From Acidobacteriota bacterium (GTDB lineage Bacteria; Acidobacteriota; UBA6911): DNA of 64,000 nucleotides. The stretch is from NCBI GenBank assembly GCA_012729555.1, contig JAAYCX010000012.1, positions 22,519 through 86,518 of the forward strand, given 5' to 3'. The notes beneath the pieces were generated by a model, which saw only the letters and a program-made list of their open reading frames with translations, was not told the origin of the DNA and ran no database searches. Shown here piece by piece: positions 1 through 8,954 of this stretch; within the stretch, counting starts at the first letter, position 1; every line of letters starts with the position of its first letter. The translations under genes and the position numbers were made by a program.

Positions 1-1163
1 CCGAACAGCTCTCCTCCCGGGTGAGGCAGGTCACCGGCGTGAGCCTCACCACCAACGACCTGTACTACATCTCCACCTGGGGTGATTACGGCGCGGAGAA
101 CCTGCGCGGCCTGTTCAACACCCGCACTGAAATCGCGCTCACGGATAAGGCTTCCCTGGCGGCGGGTTTCGAGTTCAACCGGGAACAGACGAAACACTCC
201 TACATCACCGACGACCAGTTCGCCCCCTTTCTCCTGCCCCGCACCAGCCTGGCCTACTTCGCCGAGGGGCGCTGGAGCCCCACCGCCCGGCTGCACCTGA
301 TCGGGGGGCTGCGCATCGATCACCTCCGGACCAGCCGGATCCCATCGGACGGCTGGACCCGTCCCGTCATCCCCGCTTCCACCGTGGTCCAGGCCAACCC
401 GCGCATTTCGGCCGCCTACATCGCGCGCGAGGAGGGGGGGGACGGCGCCTTCGGCTCCACGCGGGTTCACGGGAGCTTCGGCACCGGAATCCGGCCGCCG
501 GACGGGTTCGAACTCGCCTTCACCGACAACCCGGAGCTCAAGCCCGAGCGCAACATCAGTTTCGACGCCGGGGTGGAACAGACGCTTTTCGATTCCAGGG
601 CGATCGTGGACGTCACCTACTTCCTGAACCGGTTCCGGGACCAGATCGTCACCCTGGGCGGGTCGCTCGCCAACCTGAGCGAGTACACCTCGGACAACCT
701 GAAGAATTCCAGGGCGCAGGGACTCGAGTTCACCCTGCGGCTGCGCCCGGTCCAGTCGCTCGAGCTCACCGGGGCCTACACCTTCCTCGACACGGATGTC
801 CTGGCGCTGGACGGGAGCTCCGAGGCCAACGCCCCCTATACCGTGGGGCAGCCGCTCCTGCGCCGCCCCCGCCACTCCGGCAGCTACGGCGTCACCTGGA
901 ATCACCGGCGGCTGACCCTGAACACCACGGCCTACATCCGGGGCGAAACGCTCGACGTGGAGCCCGCCTTCGGGCAGCCGTTTTTCGCCAACCCCGGGTA
1001 CGTGCGGGCCGACGCGGGCTTCGCCTACCGCCTCTTCGGGGGGGTGGAGATCTACGGCAGGCTCAACAACCTGCTGAACCGGAAGTACGAGGAGAACCTC
1101 GGCTACCCCGCCCTGCGGCTCCATTTCATGGCGGGCATGAAGTTCCGCATTCCGTCGGAGTAG
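1..1163 (+). CDS. TonB-dependent outer-membrane receptor, C-terminal part
   Basis: The reading frame is open from the left window edge, so the gene starts upstream and only about the last 387 codons are present. The protein looks like the beta-barrel of a TonB-dependent receptor. It has alternating amphipathic strands, the typical barrel segment GIRPPDGFELAFTDNPELKP followed by ERNISFDAG, and a late strand with NNLLNRKYEENLGYP, which is common near the end of siderophore and cobalamin receptors. Such receptors import a scarce ligand across the outer membrane using energy from TonB; a TonB protein is encoded at 18095. The substrate cannot be told because the plug domain is missing. The C-terminus ends FRIPSE rather than in an aromatic residue, which is slightly atypical. 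No neighbour clarifies the ligand. Confidence 0.85.
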   Translation, partial: EQLSSRVRQVTGVSLTTNDLYYISTWGDYGAENLRGLFNTRTEIALTDKASLAAGFEFNREQTKHSYITDDQFAPFLLPRTSLAYFAEGRWSPTARLHLIGGLRIDHLRTSRIPSDGWTRPVIPASTVVQANPRISAAYIAREEGGDGAFGSTRVHGSFGTGIRPPDGFELAFTDNPELKPERNISFDAGVEQTLFDSRAIVDVTYFLNRFRDQIVTLGGSLANLSEYTSDNLKNSRAQGLEFTLRLRPVQSLELTGAYTFLDTDVLALDGSSEANAPYTVGQPLLRRPRHSGSYGVTWNHRRLTLNTTAYIRGETLDVEPAFGQPFFANPGYVRADAGFAYRLFGGVEIYGRLNNLLNRKYEENLGYPALRLHFMAGMKFRIPSE

Positions 1164-1176
1164 CCCGGAGGGTGGG

Positions 1177-1208
1177 GCGCGGGGGGACCACCCGGTTCCC
1201 CCACGCGC
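1177..1208. terminator. GC hairpin between convergent genes
   Basis: CGCGGGGGG at 1178-1186 can pair with CCCCC at 1198-1202 and CGCG at 1204-1207, with one bulged A. It lies in the 48-base gap between the receptor gene (plus) and the DUF4388 gene (minus), where a bidirectional terminator would be expected. There is no T-tract on either side, so this is a structural guess. Confidence 0.35.
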
Positions 1209-1211
1209 TTC

Positions 1212-2315
1212 CTACCGGAGCGCGATCAGCTCCAGTTTCAGCATCCGGTCGAGAGCTTCCAGGATCTCGATCTCCCGCAGGGGCGAAAGCATCACGATCG
1301 ATTTGACGTCCCACGTCCCGTTGATGCGGGAGGCGATGAACCCCTCCTCGTGGGAGAGATGGTACCCGGGCAGGGCGTCTTCCGACACCAGGAAGCAGGG
1401 GACCTTGGCGGGGGGCATGACGGTCCGGTAATATTCCTGGCACAGGGCGGATTCCGCCCGGTCGATCTGCTCCGAGGCCCAGGCGTTCTGAGGGTCGAGC
1501 CGGAGCACCTCCTGGAACGCCGCGATCGCCTCGCGGAAGTTCCGGCTCTGCATCAGCTCCAGCCCCTCGTTGAAGAGTTTCGCGGGGCTCTCCGCCTCCA
1601 TGGGGGCCGGGATCGACTCCAGCACCTCCACGATCCCCTTCTCGTACAGCTGCAGCAGCTCGAAATTGACCAGGAAATCGGAACCGTGCAGTTCCAGGAT
1701 GATCTCCGAGATCGGTTTCTTCAGGGTCAGGAGGTATGCCAGCTTCTTCTGCAGCGGGCTGAGGCTCTGCACCTTGAGGTCCACGCCGGCGCGCAGCGTC
1801 AGGACGATGTGGTTGCCGGGAAACACCGACCGGATGCGGGCCCACTCGTCCTTGCGCCGGACCCCCTCGAACATGAGGGTCTGGATATCCACCTTGATCT
1901 GGATCAGCCGGTCGAGGTTGTATCCCCCTGAGGTGAAATGGAAGTAGCCGTCGTCCCAGAGAAAGAGGTCGTAAATCACCTCGGCCGTCCGCGCCTTCAG
2001 GGCGGCCTCGACGTCCGGTTGCGCGACGAGGTTCTCCTGGACCAGGATCTTGCCCAGCATGACGCGCGAGCGCAGGTGCAGCTCGAACGCGCGCTTGAGT
2101 TCCGGCTCGGTCACCTTCCCCTGGAAGAGCAGAAACTGCCCCAGCTGCTTGGTGGGATCGTTGGAACTGGAGGAAATGATGTCCCCGTCCCGGAAATATA
2201 TGTAGACCTTGGTCTTGTCCCTCACCAGGGAGAGGGTACCGGTCTTTCGGCCGACCGCCACCCACTGCAGCACCTCGGGCAGGTCCATGGTTTTCAGTCT
2301 TCCGGACAGCGACAT
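1212..2315 (-). CDS. DUF4388 (PatA N-terminal-like) protein with TPR-like segment
   Basis: 367 residues. The N-terminal half (about 1-130) matches the DUF4388 pattern: SLSGRLKTMDLPEVLQWVA, then TGTLSL, then a FRDGDIISSSSNDPTKQLGQ segment, and later FLWDDGYFHF. This domain is common in Acidobacteriota and Myxococcota signalling proteins and is of unknown biochemical role. A helical TPR-like unit follows at about 240-285 (LFNEGLELMQSRNFREAIAA). The C-terminal 70 residues resemble a winged-helix or PqqD-like segment (IASRINGTWDVKSIVML). No signal peptide or membrane segment is visible, so it is probably cytoplasmic. The start is supported by GGGGAGGAAG about 6 bases upstream. The gene stands alone, divergent from pgsA. 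Function unknown, probably regulatory. Confidence 0.8.
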   Translation of the reverse strand: MSLSGRLKTMDLPEVLQWVAVGRKTGTLSLVRDKTKVYIYFRDGDIISSSSNDPTKQLGQFLLFQGKVTEPELKRAFELHLRSRVMLGKILVQENLVAQPDVEAALKARTAEVIYDLFLWDDGYFHFTSGGYNLDRLIQIKVDIQTLMFEGVRRKDEWARIRSVFPGNHIVLTLRAGVDLKVQSLSPLQKKLAYLLTLKKPISEIILELHGSDFLVNFELLQLYEKGIVEVLESIPAPMEAESPAKLFNEGLELMQSRNFREAIAAFQEVLRLDPQNAWASEQIDRAESALCQEYYRTVMPPAKVPCFLVSEDALPGYHLSHEEGFIASRINGTWDVKSIVMLSPLREIEILEALDRMLKLELIALR

Positions 2316-2360
2316 CGCTCTTCCTCCCCTGTCCTTATCGGCCGAGCCCGCGGCATCTAT

Positions 2361-2389
2361 TCAACAATCGGCCCGATTCCTGCTAAGAT
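2361..2389 (+). promoter_or_regulatory. Probable sigma70 promoter for pgsA
   Basis: TCAACA (2361-2366), a 17-base spacer and TAAGAT (2384-2389) preceded by TG at 2381-2382 (extended -10). Transcription would start near 2396, about 50 bases before the pgsA start. Confidence 0.5.
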
Positions 2390-2445
2390 AGGGCGGCACA
2401 CGGGTGCACCCGTCGGGGGGACCGTTCGTTCAAAGGAGTCCGCGC

Positions 2446-3039
2446 TTGCTTCTGACCTACGCCAACCAGTTGACCATTCTGAGGATGCTGTTCGTCCCCG
2501 TTTTCGTCATCCTGCTGATCTACGATCACCCGAAGGCGGCCACGGTGGTTTTCCTCCTGGCCGCCGTCACCGACGGGCTGGACGGGCTGCTGGCCCGGAA
2601 GCTGCAGCAGAAAACCGTCCTGGGCTCTTTCCTGGATCCCATGGCGGACAAGATCCTGCTGACGGCCGCCTTCATCACGCTGACGATCCCCTCGGTGCCG
2701 CTCGCGCTCCATATCCCGACCTGGCTGACGATCCTGACCATCGGCCGCGACGTGCTTATCGCCGTGTCGGTGCTGGTCATCCACATGCAGACGAGCCATT
2801 CCCAGTTTCCGCCCAGCTTCCTCGGCAAATGCACCACCGCGGTCCAGCTCCTGGTCGTGGCCGTATGCATGCTGGCCAATTTCGACCTGCGCCCCGCCGC
2901 CGCGGTCTTCCCGGTGGTGGTGTACGCCACGCTGGCCCTCACGGTGGCTTCGGGCCTGCATTACGCCTCCAAATCGATCAAGATCATCGCTTCCTACCAG
3001 GAAAACGACCATGAAGGCCCGAGGGGTCAGGATTCTTGA
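2446..3039 (+). CDS. pgsA: CDP-diacylglycerol-glycerol-3-phosphate 3-phosphatidyltransferase
   Basis: 197 residues. It makes phosphatidylglycerophosphate from CDP-diacylglycerol and glycerol-3-phosphate, the committed step to phosphatidylglycerol and cardiolipin, in the inner membrane. The CDP-alcohol phosphotransferase signature D-x2-DG-x2-AR-x8-G-x3-D-x3-D is complete: DGLDGLLARK followed by GSFLDPMADK. Several hydrophobic segments are present, as in the family. I choose the TTG at 2446 because AAAGGAG sits 8 bases upstream and the protein then begins LLTYANQLTILRM, the usual PgsA N-terminus. An in-frame GTG at 2404 would add an unlikely Pro/Arg leader. The end overlaps the next gene by 29 bases, suggesting coupled translation. 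Confidence 0.9.
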   Translation: MLLTYANQLTILRMLFVPVFVILLIYDHPKAATVVFLLAAVTDGLDGLLARKLQQKTVLGSFLDPMADKILLTAAFITLTIPSVPLALHIPTWLTILTIGRDVLIAVSVLVIHMQTSHSQFPPSFLGKCTTAVQLLVVAVCMLANFDLRPAAAVFPVVVYATLALTVASGLHYASKSIKIIASYQENDHEGPRGQDS

Positions 3040-4339
3040 TGTGGCCCGCGGCTCGGCCGCGGCAAGCGCGGGACTCAGGCCGGGGGACCGGATCCTGGCC
3101 GTCGACGGACACGAAACGCCGGACGAACTGGCCCTCAGGTTCCATCTCGCCGGGGAGGCGGCCGAACTGTGCGTCCTGACCCCCGGCGGGGACCGCCGGC
3201 TCCTCTCGATCGACCTCGAGACCAACCCCTTTCCGGGCCTCACCCTCGAGGAATTCGAGACCCGTACATGCCAGAACGCCTGCCTGTTCTGCTTCGTCGA
3301 CCAGCTCCCCCCCGGCGCCCGGCCGGCGCTCCGGGTCAAGGACGACGACTACCGGCTCTCCTTCCTGCACGGCAACTACGTCACCCTGACCAACACGACG
3401 CGGCGGGACCTCGACCGTATCGTCGAGGAGCGGCTGTCCCCCCTGTACGTTTCCGTGCACGCCTCCGATCCGCTCCTGCGCGCCCGGATCCTTGGGAGGA
3501 GACGGCCCGACGACCTTTTCGGGAAGATGCGGAGACTCCTCCGGGGCGGCATCCGGATCCACGCCCAGATCGTGCTGATGCCCGGGATCAACGACGGCGC
3601 CCGGCTGGAGCAGACCGTGTCCGCCCTCTACGCCCTCCACCCGGGGGTGCGCTCCGTGGCCATCGTCCCCGTGGGGCTCTCCGACCACGGCGCCCCACGC
3701 GCCCGGCTGAGGGGGGTGACGCCCGGATACGCCCGCGCCCTGATCGCGGAGGTCTCCGGCTGGCAGGCGCGGTTTTACGCCCGGACCGGGAGCGCCTTCG
3801 CCTTCCTCGCCGACGAATTCTACCTCCAGGGGGAGGCGCCGGTGCCGGAATCGGGGCATTACGGCGACTTCGCCCAGATCGAGGACGGGATCGGGATGGT
3901 CCGCACCTTCCTCGACGATTTCGAGGCCGCCCTGGCGCGCCGGCGCCCGCCGGCGCCCCCGCTTCGCGGCACCCTGGTGACGGGCAGCCTCTTCTTCCCC
4001 GTCCTCGAGAGATGCATCGGGCGCTGGAACCGCCGCCGCGGGATGAAGCTCCGGGTCCTCGGCGCCGAAAACCGCTACATGGGAAGCCGGATCACCGTCG
4101 CCGGGCTGCTCGCCGGCCGCGACATCCTGGAGGCCCTGGCCGGCCGGGACCCGGGCGATTGGGTCATCGTCCCCGGGGAGGCGCTCTCCGTCCCGGACGG
4201 AAAGCTGCTCGACGACCTCACGCTGCGGGACCTGTCCGCGCGCCTCGGCAGACCCGTTTATTCCGGCGGCCGCAGCGTCCGCGATTTCTTCCGTCTGCTC
4301 GGGAGACTGCGCCGGCGGAAGGCGGGTTTGGGCTTGTAA
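3011..4339 (+). CDS. PDZ-radical SAM-DUF512 protein
   Basis: 442 residues. Residues 1-75 form a PDZ-like domain (VARGSAAASAGLRPGDRILA). A radical-SAM-like core follows, with a Cx3Cx2C cluster in RTCQNACLFCFVDQL; in this family it precedes the GNYVTLTN motif seen here. The C-terminal DUF512 region covers about 210-430, including SGSLFFP-like (VTGSLFFP) and GRDILEAL motifs. Proteins with this PDZ/SAM/DUF512 order are widespread in Clostridia, cyanobacteria and Acidobacteriota; no reaction is established to my knowledge. It would bind a [4Fe-4S] cluster and SAM. The 29-base overlap with pgsA suggests one transcript but not necessarily one pathway. Confidence 0.85.
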   Translation: MKARGVRILDVARGSAAASAGLRPGDRILAVDGHETPDELALRFHLAGEAAELCVLTPGGDRRLLSIDLETNPFPGLTLEEFETRTCQNACLFCFVDQLPPGARPALRVKDDDYRLSFLHGNYVTLTNTTRRDLDRIVEERLSPLYVSVHASDPLLRARILGRRRPDDLFGKMRRLLRGGIRIHAQIVLMPGINDGARLEQTVSALYALHPGVRSVAIVPVGLSDHGAPRARLRGVTPGYARALIAEVSGWQARFYARTGSAFAFLADEFYLQGEAPVPESGHYGDFAQIEDGIGMVRTFLDDFEAALARRRPPAPPLRGTLVTGSLFFPVLERCIGRWNRRRGMKLRVLGAENRYMGSRITVAGLLAGRDILEALAGRDPGDWVIVPGEALSVPDGKLLDDLTLRDLSARLGRPVYSGGRSVRDFFRLLGRLRRRKAGLGL

Positions 4340-4439
4340 TCAAGCGCTCTCTCTTGCAGAATTGAATCCCGCGGCCGCGGCCGGGCGGGGATGGCGCATG
4401 CCCGGCCGCGGCGTATCCTATACAAGGGAGACAACGGCG

Positions 4440-4904
4440 ATGGCCAGAATCATCCAGGGAACACTCGACGCAAAAGGAAGTCGTTTTGCGGTCGTGATCA
4501 GCCGCTTCAATTCTTTCATCAGCGACCGCCTGCTTTCCGGCGCGCTCGACGCGCTGGAGCGCCACGGGGCCGCGCCCGATGATATCAGCGTGGTGTGGGT
4601 CCCGGGGAGTTTCGAGATCCCGCCGGTCGCCCGGAAGCTGGCGCTTTCCGGGAAACACGACGCCGTGATCTGTCTCGGTGCCCTCCTGCGGGGGGAAACC
4701 CCGCATTTCGACCACCTCTCCTCGACGGTCACCAAGGAGCTGGGCTCCATCGGGCTGGAAGCCGGGGTCCCGGTGATCAACGGGGTCCTGACCTGCAACA
4801 CGATGGAACAGGCGGTGGACCGGGCCGGGCTGAAGACCGGAAACAAGGGGTTCGATGCGGCCGCCGCCGCCATCGAGATGGTCCAGGTGCTGAAGCGGCT
4901 CTAG
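4440..4904 (+). CDS. ribH: 6,7-dimethyl-8-ribityllumazine synthase
   Basis: 154 residues, the normal length. It condenses 5-amino-6-ribitylamino-uracil with 3,4-dihydroxybutanone 4-phosphate in riboflavin synthesis, usually as a 60-subunit or pentameric shell. Family motifs are clear: SRFNSFISDRLLSGALDAL, VPGSFEIP, CLGALLRGETPHFDH (with the catalytic His) and GVLTCNTMEQA. The ATG at 4440 is preceded by AAGGGAG at 4424-4430; an upstream in-frame ATG at 4362 would add a poorly conserved leader. No other rib genes are in the window. It sits directly before nusB, an arrangement seen in many bacteria. Confidence 0.95.
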   Translation: MARIIQGTLDAKGSRFAVVISRFNSFISDRLLSGALDALERHGAAPDDISVVWVPGSFEIPPVARKLALSGKHDAVICLGALLRGETPHFDHLSSTVTKELGSIGLEAGVPVINGVLTCNTMEQAVDRAGLKTGNKGFDAAAAAIEMVQVLKRL

Positions 4905-4943
4905 CCGCGGCCGGAGCGGCGACTTTCCCCGGACGGTGGGTTC

Positions 4944-5381
4944 ATGGGACATCGGAGAGTGGCGCGCGAATGCGCGCTTCAGATGCTATACGAACGGGAT
5001 GTGGGCAGGCACTCCCCCGGGGAGATCCTGCGCAGCTACTGGACGATGAACGACCATCCGAAACGGGTGCGCGAATTCGCCGAGCAGCTGTTTACGGGGA
5101 CTCTCGGCCGGGTGGACGAAATCGACGGGGTGATCCAGAGTCACGCCAAAAACTGGCGCCTGGTCCGGATGGCCGCCGTCGACCGGAACGTCCTGCGCCT
5201 GGCGGTCTACGAATTCCTCTCGGGAGGCACGACGCCGAACACGGTCATCATCAACGAAGCGCTGGAAATCGCCAAGAAGTTTTCGACCCATGAATCCGCC
5301 CAGTTCGTGAACGGGATCCTGGACAGCATCAAGAACCAATTGAACAGCGGGGGGCTGGCAAACCATGGAAAACCAGACTAA
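4944..5381 (+). CDS. nusB: Transcription antitermination factor NusB
   Basis: 145 residues. NusB with NusE (S10) binds boxA RNA and supports rRNA antitermination. The sequence has the family start HRRVARECALQMLYERDV and the C-terminal DRNVLRLAVYEFL, TPNTVIINEALEIAKKFS and FVNGILDSI motifs. It lies 39 bases after ribH, the common ribH-nusB pair. Its 3' end overlaps lysS by 17 bases. The upstream Shine-Dalgarno (GGTGGG at 4935-4940) is close to the ATG and weak. Confidence 0.95.
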   Translation: MGHRRVARECALQMLYERDVGRHSPGEILRSYWTMNDHPKRVREFAEQLFTGTLGRVDEIDGVIQSHAKNWRLVRMAAVDRNVLRLAVYEFLSGGTTPNTVIINEALEIAKKFSTHESAQFVNGILDSIKNQLNSGGLANHGKPD

Positions 5382-6870
5382 TCTCCTCGAGCAGCGCCGC
5401 TTCAAGCTGGCGGAGCTCCAGCGCCTGGGATACGACCCCTATCCGCACCGGTTCGACTACACCCACACCCTGGGGCAGCTGCGCGCGGCCTTCGACCCCC
5501 TGGACGCCGCCGGCCTCGAGGAAAGAAAGGAAACCGTCCGGATCTGCGGCCGCATCATGTCCCTGCGCCCGCACGGCAAGGCGGGATTCCTGGACCTCGC
5601 CGAAGGCGAGCAGCGCGTTCAGGTATACGTCCGCCGCGACACGGCGGGAGAGGAGATGTTCGAGCTCTTCCGGCTGTTCGACCTCGGCGACATCATCGGG
5701 GCGGCCGGGACGGTCTTCCGCACCCGCACGGGCGAACTGACGCTGCTGGCCTCCCAGGTCTTCCACCTGTCCAAGAACCTGCAGCCGCTGCCCGAAAAGT
5801 GGCACGGGCTGACCGACGTGGAGACCCGGTTCCGCCAGCGCTACGTCGACCTCATCATGAATCCCGGGGTCCGCGAGGTCTTCGTCAGGCGCAGCGCCGT
5901 CATCCGGGAGATCCGCCGCTACCTCGACAAGCGGGGGTACATGGAGGTGGAGACGCCGGTGCTGCAGACCATCGCGGGGGGGGCGCTGGCGCGCCCGTTC
6001 CGGACGCATCACAACGCCCTGGACATCGACCTCTACCTCCGCATCTCCCTGGAACTCCACCTCAAGCGCCTCGTCGTGGGGGGGATCCCCAGGGTCTACG
6101 AACTGAGCCGCATCTTCCGGAACGAGGGGATCTCCTCGCACCACAACCCCGAGTTCACCATGCTGGAGTTCTACCAGGCCTACAGCGACTACAACGACCT
6201 GATGGACATGTCCGAGGAGATGATCACCCGGATCGCCGAAACCGTGACCGGCTCGCGCCAGGTCCGGTACGGGGAGCACCTGCTCGATTTCGACCGCTGG
6301 CAGCGGATGACGATGAAGGAAGCGACCTTCAGGTTCTGGCCCGCTGCGGTCCCCGCCCCCGCCGAGGGGGACTTCCAATCGGTCGACAGGCTGCGGGCGC
6401 TCGCGGAGGCGGTCGGCGCCCGGCCCGAACCCTCCGACGGCCCGGGAAAACTGACGGCCCTCCTGTTCGAGACGGTGGCGGAGGAACACCTGATCCAGCC
6501 GACGATCATTTACGATCACCCCGCGGAGGTCTCCCCGCTGTCGAAGACCAAACCGGGCGACCCCGACACCGCCGAGCGCTTCGAGCTCTACATCGCCGGC
6601 ATGGAAATCGCCAACGCCTATTCGGAGCTGAACGACCCGGCCGAGCAGAAGGCGCGGTTCGAGGAGCAGCTGCTCGCGCGCGACCGCGGCGACGAGGAAG
6701 CCCATGGCATGGACCAGGACTACATCCGCGCCCTCGGCTACGGGATGCCCCCCACGGCGGGTGAAGGGATCGGTATCGACCGCCTGGCCATGGTGCTGAC
6801 CGACTCCCCGTCGATCCGCGACGTCATCCTGTTCCCGCTCCTGAGGCCCGAACCGGCGGCCGACGAGTGA
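5365..6870 (+). CDS. lysS: Lysyl-tRNA synthetase, class II
   Basis: 501 residues, the usual size. It charges tRNA-Lys with lysine in the cytoplasm. The N-terminal OB-fold anticodon-binding domain covers about 50-150 (ICGRIMSLRPHGKAGFLDL). The class II catalytic core follows, with motif 2 in YELSRIFRNEGISSHHNPEF and motif 3 in GIGIDRLAMVLTDSPSIRDV. The start ATG lies inside nusB and is preceded by a G-run at 5349-5354, so translation is probably coupled. An ordinary housekeeping gene. Confidence 0.97.
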   Translation: MENQTNLLEQRRFKLAELQRLGYDPYPHRFDYTHTLGQLRAAFDPLDAAGLEERKETVRICGRIMSLRPHGKAGFLDLAEGEQRVQVYVRRDTAGEEMFELFRLFDLGDIIGAAGTVFRTRTGELTLLASQVFHLSKNLQPLPEKWHGLTDVETRFRQRYVDLIMNPGVREVFVRRSAVIREIRRYLDKRGYMEVETPVLQTIAGGALARPFRTHHNALDIDLYLRISLELHLKRLVVGGIPRVYELSRIFRNEGISSHHNPEFTMLEFYQAYSDYNDLMDMSEEMITRIAETVTGSRQVRYGEHLLDFDRWQRMTMKEATFRFWPAAVPAPAEGDFQSVDRLRALAEAVGARPEPSDGPGKLTALLFETVAEEHLIQPTIIYDHPAEVSPLSKTKPGDPDTAERFELYIAGMEIANAYSELNDPAEQKARFEEQLLARDRGDEEAHGMDQDYIRALGYGMPPTAGEGIGIDRLAMVLTDSPSIRDVILFPLLRPEPAADE

Positions 6871-6927
6871 CGGCGTGCGGATGAAGACCGGGAGGCGGGC
6901 ATTCCCCACGACCCGAGGGCGCGGCCT

Positions 6928-8184
6928 ATGAAGTTCGAACTGTTCATCGCCCTGCGGTACCTCAGGGAAAAACGGAAACAGACCCTGATTTCCGTGATCT
7001 CGATCCTGTCCGTGGCGGGGATCGCGGCCGGAGTGATGGCCCTCGTCATCGCCCTGGCCCTCTCCACCGGGTTCAAGGAAGACATCCAGGACAAGATCCT
7101 GGGCGCCACTCCCGCCGTCAACCTCTTCCGGATCGACGGCATGCCCGTCGCCGACCCCGACGCCCTGCTCGCCCGGGTCGGCAGCATCGACGGGGTGACG
7201 GCGAGCGCCCCCGCGATCCTCAAACAGGTGCTCGTTTCGAGCGCCTACTCCAACCAGGGGGCGGCGCTCAAGGGGGTGGACCCGGAGCGGGAAGCGGCCG
7301 TTTCCGAATTCTTCGCCCGCATCCTGGGGAATGACCCGCGCGCCCTGGACCGCCCGCCGGCCGGCCCCGGCGACGGGGGCAGGACACCGCCCGACAGGAT
7401 CTTCATCGGCAAGGAAATGGCGCGCACGCTCCAGGTGGGTACGGGGGATACGCTGCGCGTCTTCAACCCCCTGGGGCGGCTGACGCCGTTCGGAATGACG
7501 GTTTCCGAAAAGACCCTCGAGGTGGCCGGGGTTTTCGATTCCGGCCTCTGGGACATCGACGCCAACTGGGCCTATATCCATATAGACGCCGCGCGCCGGC
7601 TGTTCGCCCACTCCCCCGGCTCCGCCCTCCTGGTCCAGTTCGGGATCGAGGATCTCGACAGCGCCCAGACGATGGCGGACGCGATCCGCCGCCGGGCGGG
7701 GGACGACTATGCGACTTCGACCTGGATCGAGCTCAACCGGCCGCTCTTTTCCGCACTCAAGCTGGAAAAAATCGCCCTCTTCATCACCATCGGGCTGATC
7801 GTTTTCGTCGCCTCGCTCAATATCGTGACCACGCTGATCATGATGGTGCTCGAAAAGCAGCGCGATATCGCCATCCTCGCCGCGATGGGGGCCACGGCCG
7901 ACAACATCCAGCGCGTCTTCCGGTTCCAGGGGCTCATCATAGGGGTGACGGGGACCGCCCTGGGGAGCGTGCTGGGCGTCCTGGCGAGCTGGATGCTGGA
8001 CCATTTCCGGCTGATCCGGCTGGAGGCCGCCATCTACAGCATCCCCTACGTCCCCTTTCACGTCCGCGCGTGGGACGTCGCCCTCATCTCGGCCACGGCC
8101 ATAGCCATCAGCTTCCTGGCCACGATCTACCCGGCGCGCAGCGCGTCGAAACTGGACCCGGTGGAGGCGCTGCGCTATGAGTAG
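6928..8184 (+). CDS. Lipoprotein-releasing ABC permease (LolC/LolE/LolF type)
   Basis: 418 residues. An inner-membrane permease that lifts triacylated lipoproteins out of the membrane for transfer to LolA. It begins with the LolC/E-type KFELFIALRYLREKRKQT and a first membrane helix. A large periplasmic MacB-PCD-like domain covers about 50-260. Three C-terminal helices of the FtsX domain follow (near 280-310, 330-360, 385-410), with the final motif YPARSASKLDPVEALRYE. Only one permease gene is next to lolD, so the transporter is probably a LolDF-type homodimer rather than LolC plus LolE. It overlaps lolD by 8 bases. Confidence 0.9.
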   Translation: MKFELFIALRYLREKRKQTLISVISILSVAGIAAGVMALVIALALSTGFKEDIQDKILGATPAVNLFRIDGMPVADPDALLARVGSIDGVTASAPAILKQVLVSSAYSNQGAALKGVDPEREAAVSEFFARILGNDPRALDRPPAGPGDGGRTPPDRIFIGKEMARTLQVGTGDTLRVFNPLGRLTPFGMTVSEKTLEVAGVFDSGLWDIDANWAYIHIDAARRLFAHSPGSALLVQFGIEDLDSAQTMADAIRRRAGDDYATSTWIELNRPLFSALKLEKIALFITIGLIVFVASLNIVTTLIMMVLEKQRDIAILAAMGATADNIQRVFRFQGLIIGVTGTALGSVLGVLASWMLDHFRLIRLEAAIYSIPYVPFHVRAWDVALISATAIAISFLATIYPARSASKLDPVEALRYE

Positions 8185-8854
8185 GCTGCTCGAGGCCCGC
8201 GACCTCCACAAGAGCTACCCCTCGGGCGCGGGACGCCTCGAGATCCTGTCGGGACTCTCCCTGACGGTGGAGACGGGAGAGATGGTCGCCGTGACCGGCG
8301 TCTCCGGATCGGGCAAGAGCACCCTGCTGCACCTCGTGGGGGGAATGGACCGGCCGGACCGGGGAACGGTCCGGATCCTGGGCGGGGAGATCACGGCGCT
8401 CGCGGCGAAGGACCTGGCCGCCTTCAGGAACCGGACCATAGGCTTCGTCTTCCAGTTCCACCACCTCCTCCCCGAATTCACGGCGCTCGAAAACGTCTCG
8501 ATGCCGCTCCTGCTCCGGGGAACGCCCCCGGCGGAGGCGACCGGCGCCGCCGGGGAGCTGCTCCGGGAAGTGGGGCTCGGTGAACGCCGCCGCCACCGTC
8601 CGGGGGAACTCTCCGGGGGGGAGCAGCAGCGGGTGGCGCTGGCCCGCGCCCTCGTCGGACGGCCGCGCCTCCTGCTGGCCGACGAACCGACGGGCAACCT
8701 GGACCCCCACACCGGCCTGGCGATGGCCGACCTCCTCCTGGCGCTTCATGAATCTCACGGCCTGACATCCCTCGTCGTCACCCACAACGAGCGCCTGGCC
8801 GATGTCTGCTCCCGCCGCTGCCGCCTGGAAAACGGCGTACTGACGGACAGTTAG
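8177..8854 (+). CDS. lolD: Lipoprotein-releasing ABC ATPase LolD
   Basis: 225 residues. The ATPase partner of the preceding permease. Walker A is GVSGSGKST, the ABC signature is LSGGEQQRVALARALV, Walker B is LLLADEPTGNLD and the switch histidine is in VVTHNERLA. The MacB/LolD subfamily is indicated by FVFQFHHLLPEFTALENV. The ATG overlaps the permease stop by 8 bases, implying translational coupling. The protein ends with RCRLENGVL, typical of LolD. Confidence 0.93.
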   Translation: MSRLLEARDLHKSYPSGAGRLEILSGLSLTVETGEMVAVTGVSGSGKSTLLHLVGGMDRPDRGTVRILGGEITALAAKDLAAFRNRTIGFVFQFHHLLPEFTALENVSMPLLLRGTPPAEATGAAGELLREVGLGERRRHRPGELSGGEQQRVALARALVGRPRLLLADEPTGNLDPHTGLAMADLLLALHESHGLTSLVVTHNERLADVCSRRCRLENGVLTDS

Positions 8855-8877
8855 GGCCCCCGCCCGCCTCAATCCGT

Positions 8878-8906
8878 TTGCGGTTGCCGGGGTCTGTCCG
8901 TATAAT
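8878..8906 (+). promoter_or_regulatory. Sigma70-type promoter for clpC
   Basis: TTGCGG (8878-8883), 17 bases, then a perfect TATAAT (8901-8906). Transcription would begin near 8913, giving a leader of about 42 bases with GGGAGGGCGGG before the ATG at 8955. I see no CtsR- or HrcA-type inverted repeat here. Confidence 0.65.
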
Positions 8907-8954
8907 GATCCATAGCCACCGGAAAACGGGCGGACGTCGGGAGGGCGGGCGTCT

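Noticed and set aside
5329..8211. Open frame of about 960 codons on the minus strand opposite lysS and lolC
   Set aside because: Its sequence is Arg/Gly/Pro-rich shadow of two clear plus-strand genes in GC-rich DNA; no domain is visible.
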